This document shows, one piece after another, positions 17,754 to 27,139 of a DNA stretch of 54,034 nucleotides. The notes under the pieces are model-generated. The model had not been told where the DNA came from. It made no database searches and saw only the letters and a list, made by a program, of their open reading frames with translations. A program made the translations under genes and the position numbers. Source of the DNA: Peptacetobacter hominis (GTDB lineage: Bacteria > Bacillota > Clostridia > Peptostreptococcales > Peptostreptococcaceae); NCBI RefSeq assembly GCF_006861675.1, contig NZ_SGJB01000020.1, positions 1-54,034 of the forward strand, written 5' to 3'. How positions within the stretch are numbered: the stretch's first letter is position 1; every line of letters starts with the position of its first letter.

Positions 17754-18476
17754 ATGAAAGAATCTGAAAAATCTGAGTTAAAAATAGAAGCAGTAAACAT
17801 AAAAAAATCATTTGATAATTCTGAGATAATAAAAGATATGACTATAAAAGTTTATAAGGGTGAATTTGTGTCAGTACTTGGACCAAGTGGCTGTGGAAAA
17901 AGTACATTGTTCAATATTATATCAGGACTTATAAAACCAGATGTTGGTAGTGTAAAAATAAATGGTGAGTTGAGTTATATGTATCAAAAAGACTTGCTTT
18001 TACCACATAAAACAGTAATTGATAATGTATCCCTTCCTCTTATTTTAAAAAAAGAAAAAAGAGATGATGCAAGAAATTCAGTAAAAGAATATTTCAGGAT
18101 GTTTGGACTTGAAGGATATGAAAACAAATATCCGTTTGAAATGTCTGGTGGTATGAGACAGAGAGCAAACTTTATGAGAACATATATAAATTCAAATGAT
18201 ATAATGCTTCTTGATGAACCATTTGGTGCTCTTGATTCTATTACAAGAGAATCTATGCAAAAATGGCTCCTTGGTCTTAGAAAGATTGTAAAATCTACTA
18301 TACTTTTAATAACACATGATATAGAAGAAGCGATATATCTTTCTGATAGGATATATATAGTTTCAGATAAACCAGCTTATATAAAATGTGAAATAAAAGT
18401 AGATTCTAATAATAAAGATAATCCAGAGTATATTTTTGGAGTGAAAAGAAAAATATTGGATATATTAAATGTATAA
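17754..18476 (+). CDS. ABC importer ATPase (ThiZ/SsuB/TauB type)
   Basis: A 240-residue ATP-binding protein with Walker A GPSGCGKST, signature MSGGMRQRAN, Walker B MLLDEPFGALD and H-loop THD. It belongs to the nitrate/sulfonate/taurine/pyrimidine importer class and matches the preceding binding protein. The AAGGAGG site overlaps the stop region of that gene, so they form an operon. The expected membrane permease (ThiX-like) is missing; a terminator follows directly. Confidence 0.9.
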   Translation: MKESEKSELKIEAVNIKKSFDNSEIIKDMTIKVYKGEFVSVLGPSGCGKSTLFNIISGLIKPDVGSVKINGELSYMYQKDLLLPHKTVIDNVSLPLILKKEKRDDARNSVKEYFRMFGLEGYENKYPFEMSGGMRQRANFMRTYINSNDIMLLDEPFGALDSITRESMQKWLLGLRKIVKSTILLITHDIEEAIYLSDRIYIVSDKPAYIKCEIKVDSNNKDNPEYIFGVKRKILDILNV

Positions 18477-18483
18477 AACAGAA

Positions 18484-18522
18484 AGGCTATTACACTGATT
18501 TGTGTAGTAGCCTTTTTATTTT
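18484..18522 (+). terminator. Terminator of the ThiY/ThiZ-like operon
   Basis: AGGCTATTACAC (18484-18495) pairs with GTGTAGTAGCCT (18502-18513) with one wobble and a following T-run. Confidence 0.88.
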
Positions 18523-18620
18523 ATGCTTACTTACTTTTTTGTAAGAATTATTAAATAATAATGTAAGATTGAAGATATATACTATATTTACACAAAATAT
18601 ATTAGGGAGAGGGGATTAAT

Positions 18621-19376
18621 ATGCTAGAGGTCAGAAATCTTTATAAATCATACAAAACAGGTAGTAAGATATATCCTGTTCTTCATGATGTGAATATAAG
18701 TATAAATGATGGAGAGTTTGTATCTATAATGGGTGCATCAGGAAGTGGAAAAACCACTTTGTTGAATTGTATATCAGGTTTTATATCTTATGAAAAAGGA
18801 GAAATAATTTTAAATGGTAAAAGATTAAAAGATTTATCTGAAGAGGAAATATCAGTAGTAAGAAATGAAAATCTGGGTTTTGTATTTCAGGATTTTATGC
18901 TGCTTGATGGATTAACAGTATTTGAAAATATATGTATGCCTAGAATTATACAAAATGGTGATTGGAGAAAAATGGAAAAAGAGGCAAACAAACTACTGGA
19001 AATATTTAATATATCAGAGATTTCAGATAAATTTCCTGTGGAAATATCTGGAGGACAAAAGCAGAGAACTGCAGTAGCTAGGGCATTAATAAACGAACCT
19101 AATATTATTCTTGCAGATGAGCCAACAGGGAATCTGGATAGTAAATCGAGTGAATCAGTAATAAAATCATTTATAGAAGTCAAAAAAAGATTAGGAGTAA
19201 CAGTATTTATGGTTACTCACGATAGTATAGCCGCCAGCTATTGTGATAGGGTCATTGTCATGAAGGACGGAAGAGTATTCAAAGAAATAATAAATAATGG
19301 AAATAGAAAAGAATTTCTGGATAAGCTACTAAATATATTAAAAGATCTTGGTGGTGATAATAATGACAATGAATAA
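18621..19376 (+). CDS. Bce-type ABC transporter ATPase 1
   Basis: A 251-residue ATPase of the antimicrobial-peptide resistance (BceA/MacB) class: Walker A GASGSGKTT, signature ISGGQKQRTAVARAL, Walker B ILADEPTGNLDS. GGGAGAGGGG precedes the ATG. Its last codons overlap the ribosome site and start of the partner permease. In characterised systems the pair frees cell-wall lipid targets from peptide antibiotics such as bacitracin and also acts as the sensor for an adjacent two-component system, which is present here downstream. Confidence 0.9.
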   Translation: MLEVRNLYKSYKTGSKIYPVLHDVNISINDGEFVSIMGASGSGKTTLLNCISGFISYEKGEIILNGKRLKDLSEEEISVVRNENLGFVFQDFMLLDGLTVFENICMPRIIQNGDWRKMEKEANKLLEIFNISEISDKFPVEISGGQKQRTAVARALINEPNIILADEPTGNLDSKSSESVIKSFIEVKKRLGVTVFMVTHDSIAASYCDRVIVMKDGRVFKEIINNGNRKEFLDKLLNILKDLGGDNNDNE

Positions 19377-21462
19377 TATTATGAATAAACTTAGAAATAA
19401 CAATAAATCATATTATTTACAGTTAGCGTTTTGTATATCATTTGCTGTTTCGATGATAACTTCATTTTTGGCTATCACACAGATGCCGGTTGTACAATCA
19501 GTATTTCCAGAAGGTGGGGACTCAAGAAAACAGCTTTATCTTATATTTATAATATCTTTAATAGGATGTACAATATTCTGTATATATGCTGGAATGTTAT
19601 TTTTAAGATATAAGAATAAGGAAATCGGTGTAATGTTGGCACTTGGTGCTTTAAAAAAAGATATTGCAAAACGGTTAAAAAAAGAATTTATAATGATTAT
19701 TTTGAAATGCATATTTATAGGAATTATTGCAGGAGAAATAATAACGTATCTAATATGGACTGTATTCTCACAATATATTGTAAATAAAGATTTTACAGTA
19801 TTTGCCATATCTCCAATTGGAATAGTCGGGGGATTTATATTTGGTGTATTTATAATGACAATAATTATAACGATGTCATATATGAATATCAGAAAAAGTA
19901 ATATCATAGATATAATAAATTCTCAAAGAAGGAAAGAAGAAATAAAAAAGGTAAGTATAAAAAAATTGATTATTGGTATTAGCATGTCAGTTATCGGTCT
20001 TCTACTTCAGTTTGGAACACCATCATTTTTTGTATATGTTTTAGGTAGACTTGCACCTGCATATACTAATATATTTATACTTTTTACAGCCATAGGTATA
20101 TATATCATAGTAGAATTTATGGTTGTATACAGAAAGAAAGGTAGAAATCCTAAAAAATATTATAAAAATTTAGTTTCATACGGTATGACGAGATTTGAAG
20201 GAAAACAAAATGTAAGGAATATATTTATAGTGGCCTTTCTTTTAGGAATAGGTATTTTTTCATGTTCATATATATCTAATGCATCTTCATCAGTGATTTA
20301 TTCTGGAAATAATACACCGTATGAATTTATATTGAATTATCCAAAAGATAAGGATGAAGTTGATAGAAATGATATAGATAAAACTGCAGAAAAGTATGAT
20401 ATAAGAATAAAGGATTACGATGAGATAGAACTTATACAGCTTACTGCAAGTGGATATTATAGAGACTATGATGATGAACAAAATGGTAAAGCTATAGAAA
20501 AATATGAAAAATTATTTGCTACCTCAGATTTTATATCTGAGAGTGAATATAATAGAGTAACTGGAAAGAATATAGATATATCAGCAGGAAAATATTTGAA
20601 AGTAATAACTCCGGATGAATCAGAAAACTTTTTTGAAAGGTTTGATGATATGGATAATGTTACAAATATATATACCAATGAATCAGTCCCTTTAGTTTAT
20701 GGAGGAACAGAGGAGAATTATTTTATAAGTAGAAATGATACAAACAGATATATATTAGATGATTCTGATTATAGTAAACTTTATTCAAATTCTACGAAAA
20801 ATATGAAAATAAAACAGATTATATTCAATATAGATAAATCTGATAAAAGCTATGAATTTTCGAGTGATTTATATAGAAAGTTTTTAGATAAAGCTGATAG
20901 GGAAATGGCTGTGAGCACTATGTACAATGATATTGATGCGGAAAAGTCAGGAAACAGAGATAAATATATGAAAGAAAATTATATAGAACTTAGTCCAGAT
21001 AATCCTGAACTTATGGATTATTGGAAATGGCAACCAGTATTTAAAATATATAATGAAAAAAATTTTGCGCAAAGTGTAGCAGTATTTTTCCTTGTGTTTT
21101 CGTTTATAGCAGTAATATGTATGGCATCATCAGGTATAATTCTATATTCTAGATCTATTTCAATAGCTTCCAGAAATAAATATGTATTTGATGATTTGAG
21201 GAAAATTGGCGCAAATAGAAAGTATATAAATCAATGTTTAAAGCAACAAATTTTAAAATTATTTACTGTGTCATCAATACTTGGGATAATTATTGGTGCA
21301 GGAATAAATATAATAATGTTTATATTTAATGACAATAAGATATCCGGAGCAGAGATAATGGCTATTAAAATAAATACCATCATATCAATTACTGTTTTCA
21401 TGTATATGATGCTAGTCTATAAATTTTCTTTTTCAAAGGCTAAAAGGATTATCGAAATTTGA
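19363..21462 (+). CDS. Bce-type FtsX-domain permease 1
   Basis: A 699-residue permease of the BceB type. About ten helices are visible, with a large outside domain of about 290 residues (starting near GNNTPYEFILNYPKD) between helices 7 and 8, and FtsX-like cores on each side. The ATG at 19363 lies behind GGTGGTG; a TTG further up overlaps the ATPase gene more deeply and is less likely. It forms an operon with the ATPase. The outside domain of such permeases binds the peptide or its lipid complex; the specific drug is unknown. Confidence 0.88.
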   Translation: MTMNNIMNKLRNNNKSYYLQLAFCISFAVSMITSFLAITQMPVVQSVFPEGGDSRKQLYLIFIISLIGCTIFCIYAGMLFLRYKNKEIGVMLALGALKKDIAKRLKKEFIMIILKCIFIGIIAGEIITYLIWTVFSQYIVNKDFTVFAISPIGIVGGFIFGVFIMTIIITMSYMNIRKSNIIDIINSQRRKEEIKKVSIKKLIIGISMSVIGLLLQFGTPSFFVYVLGRLAPAYTNIFILFTAIGIYIIVEFMVVYRKKGRNPKKYYKNLVSYGMTRFEGKQNVRNIFIVAFLLGIGIFSCSYISNASSSVIYSGNNTPYEFILNYPKDKDEVDRNDIDKTAEKYDIRIKDYDEIELIQLTASGYYRDYDDEQNGKAIEKYEKLFATSDFISESEYNRVTGKNIDISAGKYLKVITPDESENFFERFDDMDNVTNIYTNESVPLVYGGTEENYFISRNDTNRYILDDSDYSKLYSNSTKNMKIKQIIFNIDKSDKSYEFSSDLYRKFLDKADREMAVSTMYNDIDAEKSGNRDKYMKENYIELSPDNPELMDYWKWQPVFKIYNEKNFAQSVAVFFLVFSFIAVICMASSGIILYSRSISIASRNKYVFDDLRKIGANRKYINQCLKQQILKLFTVSSILGIIIGAGINIIMFIFNDNKISGAEIMAIKINTIISITVFMYMMLVYKFSFSKAKRIIEI

Positions 21463-21484
21463 AGAATATGAAGAATATGATATT

Positions 21485-21543
21485 TCATTTATGATATAAT
21501 ATTTTTATGCATTATAAATAAACAAACTTGCAATCATAAATGA
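21485..21543 (+). promoter_or_regulatory. Promoter and inverted repeat before the second regulator
   Basis: An extended -10 (TG-A-TATAAT, 21492-21500) overlaps the left arm of a perfect 11-bp inverted repeat: TCATTTATGAT (21485-21495) and ATCATAAATGA (21533-21543). The right arm abuts the ribosome site of the response regulator. It may be an operator; no bound protein is known. Confidence 0.5.
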
Positions 21544-21552
21544 GGTGTTGGA

Positions 21553-22263
21553 ATGGGTAAAATTTTACTTGTTGAAGATGATGAAATTTTGGCAAAAGGA
21601 ATAAGTTTTAAACTGAAAAAAGAAGGCTTTGATGTTGAAAGTGTGGCATATGCAGAAGATGCAGAAAAAATATTTTTTGATAGTAAAAATCAAATAGATC
21701 TCATAATAAGTGATATATGTCTTCCTGATAAAACCGGATTTGAATTGTGTGAAGAAATCAGAAAGATAAGTGATGTATACATAGTTATGCTTACAGCGCT
21801 TGATGATGAAATAAATGCAGTTATGGGATATGAAATGGGAGCAGATGACTATATAACAAAACCTTTTAGTTTATCTATACTAGTTTCAAAGGTAAAAGTG
21901 TTTATGAAAAGAGCTTCCTGTAGCAATAATTTACAGAAGAAAGAAAAAATTATTTCTGGTGATATAGAATTTAACTACAATGACTATAGTATAAACATCG
22001 GATGTAATGAAAAAGTACAGCTTACGATGACGGAAGTAAAAATTCTAACTTATCTTATGGAAAATGCATATAATGTTATCTCAAAAGAACAGATAGCTGA
22101 ACTTTTATGGGACATAGATAAAGATTTTATCGATGATAACACTGTTGCCGTATATATGAGTAGATTAAGAAAGAAAATAGAAAAGAATCCATCTTCACCA
22201 CAATACATAAAAAATATAAAAGGAATAGGATATAAATGGAATGCGAGGTGTATCAGAATATGA
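21553..22263 (+). CDS. OmpR-family response regulator of the Bce locus
   Basis: A 236-residue regulator: receiver with KILLVEDDE, phosphoacceptor Asp in LIISDICLPDKTGF, the switch Lys in ITKPFS, and a winged-helix domain ending YIKNIKGIGYKW. It starts behind GAGGTG. The stop overlaps the kinase ATG in ATGA. Placed between two Bce-like ABC modules, it most likely activates one or both of them. Confidence 0.92.
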   Translation: MGKILLVEDDEILAKGISFKLKKEGFDVESVAYAEDAEKIFFDSKNQIDLIISDICLPDKTGFELCEEIRKISDVYIVMLTALDDEINAVMGYEMGADDYITKPFSLSILVSKVKVFMKRASCSNNLQKKEKIISGDIEFNYNDYSINIGCNEKVQLTMTEVKILTYLMENAYNVISKEQIAELLWDIDKDFIDDNTVAVYMSRLRKKIEKNPSSPQYIKNIKGIGYKWNARCIRI

Positions 22264-23564
22264 TGATAAGAGTATTTTCAGAGATTATGAAAGATAAATT
22301 TTTTAGAAGATACTTGGTGATATCATTTCTGATATCCCTCGTATTTTTTATTTTATATTTAGTTTTAAATAATTATATTATGGAAAAAATAAGTACTTCA
22401 TATTTTGATAAACAAGCATCTTCAATTGCTGAAATAATAGATAAAATGCCGGATAATAAAGATATTATAATTGGATGTATTATGAATCCTGATGATAATT
22501 ATAAATCAGAAGGGAAAAAAATACTTTCGAACTATGGATATGAAGGGGAATATTTAAAACAATACAATATTGATAATATTAACTCATTATATAAAAAATA
22601 TATGTGTATATTAGCAATAATAATATTATTTTTTAATGTATTAGTATTATTTATAATATTTATGGTTATGAAATATACAATAAAAAATTTAGAGATCTTT
22701 TATAAAAAAATAGAAAAGATATTTAATTTCTCTGATGATATAAATTCTATAAATGAATATAAATCAGAAAATATGAATTTAGAAGAACATTACAACGAAG
22801 GAATAATGTGTAGAATAAATATGATCTCAGACAAAGCAAATCGAAATATGAGAATACATATGCTGAAAATAAACCAGGAAAAAGAAAATATAAAAGCATT
22901 GGTAACAGACATATCTCATCAGTTGAAAACACCTTTATCAAATTTAAAATTATATAATACTATTCTAATAGATGAGGAACTAAATGAAACAGAAAGGAAA
23001 GATTTTCTATATACAGAAAGACAGGTAATTGATAAGCTTGATTCTCTGATATCTTCTCTTATTAATATTTCTAGGCTTGAGGCAGGTATGATAAATATAA
23101 AAACAGCTAGAGCGGAGCTAAATAATTGTTTATGCAGAGCAATTGCCTCTATAAAAACATCTGCAGCAAAAAGAAATATTGATATAATTAACCAATTAGA
23201 TAAAAAATATATATTGGATATTGATGTTAAATGGACTGAGGAAGTAATATTTAATATTCTGGATAATGCGGTTAAATATTCTGGTAATGATAAAAAAGTA
23301 ATAATAAGTGCAAATGAAACAGTAAATTATGTAATTTTGGATATTAATGATGAGGGTCTTGGTATAAACAAAACTGAAATGAACAAGATATTTAAAAGGT
23401 TTTATAGATCATCAGATAAGAGAATACAAAAAGAAAACGGATGCGGTGTTGGTCTTTATCTTGCAAGAAAAATCATGAATATACAGAACGGAAATATAAT
23501 TGTATCTTCAAATAGTATGTCTGGAAGTAAATTCAGTATTTATTTTCAAAAGAAAGGAGAATAA
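22260..23564 (+). CDS. Sensor histidine kinase of the Bce locus
   Basis: A 434-residue kinase with helices near residues 20-40 and 110-135, an outside part of about 70 residues, H-box TDISHQLKTPLSNL, N-box NILDNAVKYSG and G-box GVGLYLARK. The ATG at 22260 (ATGA overlap) is preferred over one at 22236 because GCGAGGTG sits 9 nt upstream. The outside part is longer than in classical BceS kinases, which sense through the permease, so direct ligand sensing is possible. Confidence 0.9.
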   Translation: MMIRVFSEIMKDKFFRRYLVISFLISLVFFILYLVLNNYIMEKISTSYFDKQASSIAEIIDKMPDNKDIIIGCIMNPDDNYKSEGKKILSNYGYEGEYLKQYNIDNINSLYKKYMCILAIIILFFNVLVLFIIFMVMKYTIKNLEIFYKKIEKIFNFSDDINSINEYKSENMNLEEHYNEGIMCRINMISDKANRNMRIHMLKINQEKENIKALVTDISHQLKTPLSNLKLYNTILIDEELNETERKDFLYTERQVIDKLDSLISSLINISRLEAGMINIKTARAELNNCLCRAIASIKTSAAKRNIDIINQLDKKYILDIDVKWTEEVIFNILDNAVKYSGNDKKVIISANETVNYVILDINDEGLGINKTEMNKIFKRFYRSSDKRIQKENGCGVGLYLARKIMNIQNGNIIVSSNSMSGSKFSIYFQKKGE

Positions 23565-23569
23565 AGTAT

Positions 23570-24259
23570 ATGGATATAATCAAAATAAAAGATTTAAAAA
23601 AGTACTATATAAATGGTGATATAACAGTAAAAGCCGTTGATGGAATAGATTTAAGTATAAAAGAAAATGAATTTATAGCTATAGTTGGAAAATCAGGATC
23701 AGGGAAAACTACTTTTCTGAATTTATTATCTGGAATAGAAAAACCAGATACAGGAAGTGTAATTATAAGTGGAAAAAATATTTCATCTATGAGTATGGAT
23801 GAGAAAGCTATCTTCAGAAGAAGAGAGATTGGTATAGTATTTCAATCTTATAATCTTGTATCAACGCTATCTGTAAAAGATAATATAATATTGCCATTTT
23901 ATCTGGACAAAAGAAAGCCTGATATGAATTTTGTATCGGAAATAATGAGATTTCTTTCTATAGAAGAAAAAGCAGATTTTATGCCTCATAGTCTTTCTGG
24001 TGGTGAAAAACAAAGGGTTGCTATAGCCAGAGCGATGGCAATAAAACCGTCGATAATACTAGCAGATGAACCTACAGGAAATCTGGATTCATCTATGTCT
24101 AAGGATGTTATGAACATGATAAAAATAATGTCTGAAAAATATTCTCAAACAATAATTATGGTAACTCACGATGAGAGTATAGCTCAATTTGCAGATAGAA
24201 TTATAAAAATAAAAGATGGAAAAATTGTCAGAGAGGAGACTTTTAAAAGTAAGATATGA
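23570..24259 (+). CDS. Bce-type ABC transporter ATPase 2
   Basis: A 229-residue MacB/BceA-class ATPase: Walker A GKSGSGKTT, signature LSGGEKQRVAIARAM, Walker B ILADEPTGNLDS. It starts 5 bases after the kinase gene behind AAAGGAG and overlaps the following permease gene in ATGA, so regulator, kinase, ATPase and permease are one operon. It is similar in kind to the ATPase at 18621 but clearly diverged, so the two modules are not a recent duplication. Confidence 0.92.
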   Translation: MDIIKIKDLKKYYINGDITVKAVDGIDLSIKENEFIAIVGKSGSGKTTFLNLLSGIEKPDTGSVIISGKNISSMSMDEKAIFRRREIGIVFQSYNLVSTLSVKDNIILPFYLDKRKPDMNFVSEIMRFLSIEEKADFMPHSLSGGEKQRVAIARAMAIKPSIILADEPTGNLDSSMSKDVMNMIKIMSEKYSQTIIMVTHDESIAQFADRIIKIKDGKIVREETFKSKI

Positions 24260-26230
24260 TACTTAAAGATATATTAAAAAACAAGAATAGATTTGTAAAT
24301 ATATTCCTTATTTTTTCATCAATAATTATAATACTATCGATATTATCAACAATACTTATTTATAATATATTGGATGAAAAAAATTTTATTGAATCCAACT
24401 TTAAAAATTATAGCATATACATAAATAATCCAGATATGAATACATATTATAAATTAAAAAATCATGCCTTTGTCAGAGAGAGTTACATATCTAATAAAGA
24501 TAAAAGAATGTATATAGAATTTAAAGATCTAAATAAATGGAATTTTATGAAATTAAATAAAATGCTGGATAAATTTTTAGAAGATACCAATATTAATCAT
24601 AAAAAAGTAGTTATAAATGATAGTTTTGAGTATTCCAAAATGGTTATTTGTGAGAATGTAGGAACATATATTATAATATTGGTTCTATTTATACTGTTAT
24701 CCTGTATCATAATAAAAATTACAGTAGAGTCTCATATAAATAAATCAATAAAAGATATAGCTATTTTTCAAACAGTTGGTGGAACAGAAAGGCAAATTAA
24801 ATATATTTTATATAGTCAAGGTTTTTATATTGCAGTTATTTCTTTTTTTATATCGTATTTAATTGTATTAGTATTAAAATCTATGATAAATAGTTTTATA
24901 ATAAGTGAATTGAAATATAATTCATATATTGATAGCAGTAAAGGTTATACCTTTATTATATGTATTATTATATCTATATTTAGTATATACATTGTATTTA
25001 TATTACTGCAGAAAAAATATCTCTATAGTATCAAAAGAATCGATATATTCCAGATTATCAAATCCATTCCAGATTTGTCTAAAAAAATCCGGAAAAATCT
25101 TTTCTAAAAGATTAAAAAAGAGTAGGATTTATATATCTATAGTATTTATCATTATATCTACTATGATTATAATTATGTCTAGCACGAATAAAAATATATC
25201 TATTGCTACTGGAGAAAATACTGATTTTAAACTATTTTTTTCTGAAATAGAAGAGAAAAACAATCTGGAAGAATTTTATAAATATGAACCAATCATACAA
25301 AAGATTGAATCACAGTTACATGAAATAGAAGGAATCAAAAGAATATATAAATATTATACTGTTCCTGTAGAAATTATAGTTGATGGAGAAAAAAGAGACA
25401 TACAGTATATAAATAAAGTAGAAAATAATGATGTAAAAAAACTTGAAAAAACTTTATTTGATAAAGAAATGGATACTGAAAAATTTAAAAATGGTTATTA
25501 TATATGTATTCATAGAGAATATGCTAAAGAATACAATATAAAAAAAGGAGATACAATAAGATTAAGATATCTATCAGATAAAAATTATAGATATGTAAAT
25601 TTTAAAGTATTAGAGCTTACACGGTCCAGTCCTGATTTTGGATTTATATATTGTGATGTTTTTGATAATTATAAATTTGATGCATTAATAAATGATATAG
25701 AAGTAACAACCAATAAATCGTATTATAAAAGTGTAGAAGATTCTATTTTGAAAATACAATCAAACTATCCTGATATAATGGGAGTATATAATATAAATGA
25801 TATAGATTCTAATAATAGAGCATTTATAAATATTATATTTTTTATATTTATACTAATCATAATTTTATCTGGATTTATAACAACATCAATTTCAATTAGT
25901 AAATCCGCGGATAATATAATTAATAGAGGAAGAGATTTTATGATATTATTCTACATTGGAGCCACAGAAGACCAGATTAGAAGAATTATTCAGTTGGAAT
26001 CTAAAAGATCATTTACTTATCCAGCTATAATAGGATTTTTGCTAGGAGTACCTGTTTCATATTTAATATGTACCATTATTAGAATCAAAGGTGGATATTA
26101 TATAGACTTCAAAATTCCATGGATATTATTTTTTATAACAATGTCTATTATATATTTGATCTCTATAATTACTTCAAAAGAAATCCATAAAACTATAATA
26201 AAATATTCAAATGATTATTTTCTTCATTAA
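24256..26230 (+). pseudogene. FtsX-type permease 2, frameshifted at an A7 run
   Basis: Two frames together encode one BceB-like permease of about 657 residues. The first runs from 24256 and stops at 25107. The second continues from the same region to 26230. The switch point is at or near seven A (25081-25087, after TCT): one base less restores a single frame reading ...DLSKK-SGKIFSKRLKKSR..., the usual linker before the fifth helix of this family. The second half holds an outside domain of about 200 residues and four C-terminal helices. It may be a real mutation, a phase-variable or slippage-corrected gene, or a sequencing error. The rest shows no decay, which favours one of the last two. Confidence 0.8.
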
Positions 26231-26250
26231 AAATATATAAGGAGGTAAAA

Positions 26251-27063
26251 ATGAAAAAGACCTATTCAATTTCAGAAGTATCAAAAATGCTTAATATAAC
26301 AATAGATACAATAAGATTTTATGAGAAAAAGAATATGATACATCCAACTATAAACCCTAATAATAGATATAGAGAATATGATTTAGGCAATATACTTGAA
26401 ATATTGGATATTATATTTTATAGAAATCTTGATTTATCGGTGTCTGATATGTATTCAATAATGAATGAAAATGACGAAAAAATGATTTTATCTCTTTTGG
26501 AGAAAAAAAGTGCAGAAACAAAAATAAGAATCAAGTATGAGCAACAATTGATAAAAAAGCTTGATTATTTGTGCTCTGTATTAAAACCGGCTATATCAAA
26601 TGAATTTGAGGTTAAAAGAAAGAAATTTGAAAAGTCATATATATTGTTTGAATATGATGAATTTGGCAAAAGTGCATCTAATACAGTAGTAAACAATCTT
26701 CCTAAGATAACAAGAGAAGAGTTTGTTTTGGGAGCAGTCATAAAGTCGTATGACAAAAGTATGAATGAACAGAAGATATTCTATACAATTGAAGAATCAA
26801 TACTGGAGGATCTTTCTGATGGAATTGATAAAGAAGATTTTAGCTCTGATAATACATTTATTGAGGAGTTCGAAGCATTAAGTATAGTTTCACCTCTTAA
26901 AAATGGTAAGCTTGACATAAATGCAGTAAATAAAATATATGAATATGCGGATAAAAATAATATAAGGTTGGATAATTTTATAATAGCTCATGAAATTAAT
27001 ACTACAACATATTCAGATAAGGATCATCACTACTCAGAAATTTATATAAAAATAAAAAAATAA
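26251..27063 (+). CDS. MerR-family regulator with GyrI-like ligand domain
   Basis: A 270-residue protein. The N-terminal MerR helix-turn-helix is YSISEVSKMLNITIDTIRFYEKK, a coiled-coil dimer helix covers about residues 80-110, and a C-terminal domain of about 150 residues resembles BmrR/GyrI drug-binding domains. AAGGAGG precedes the ATG. The promoter of the adjacent MATE gene has the 19-bp spacer and central palindrome expected of a MerR target, so this protein very likely activates that exporter on binding a drug. Confidence 0.88.
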   Translation: MKKTYSISEVSKMLNITIDTIRFYEKKNMIHPTINPNNRYREYDLGNILEILDIIFYRNLDLSVSDMYSIMNENDEKMILSLLEKKSAETKIRIKYEQQLIKKLDYLCSVLKPAISNEFEVKRKKFEKSYILFEYDEFGKSASNTVVNNLPKITREEFVLGAVIKSYDKSMNEQKIFYTIEESILEDLSDGIDKEDFSSDNTFIEEFEALSIVSPLKNGKLDINAVNKIYEYADKNNIRLDNFIIAHEINTTTYSDKDHHYSEIYIKIKK

Positions 27064-27074
27064 TTAAAAATATG

Positions 27075-27105
27075 TTGACTATTGTCTAAGACCATAGTTT
27101 AGAAT
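27075..27105 (+). promoter_or_regulatory. MerR-type promoter of the MATE exporter
   Basis: TTGACT (27075-27080) and TAGAAT (27100-27105) are 19 bp apart, too far for normal sigma-A use. Between them lies a palindrome, ACTAT-t-GTC-TAA-GAC-c-ATAGT (27078-27098). This is the classical arrangement that MerR activators correct by twisting DNA. Confidence 0.85.
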
Positions 27106-27139
27106 CTTCTTTGTGATTAATCGATGAGGAGGTTTTAAT

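Noticed and set aside
21460..21475. Sec at the TGA ending the Bce permease 1 gene
   Set aside because: Only a few codons follow before another TGA, with no U-x-x-C context; it is a normal stop.
24256..25107. A separate short membrane protein gene ending at 25107
   Set aside because: Its sequence ends in the middle of a BceB-like architecture whose remainder continues in the next frame, so it is one frameshifted gene.
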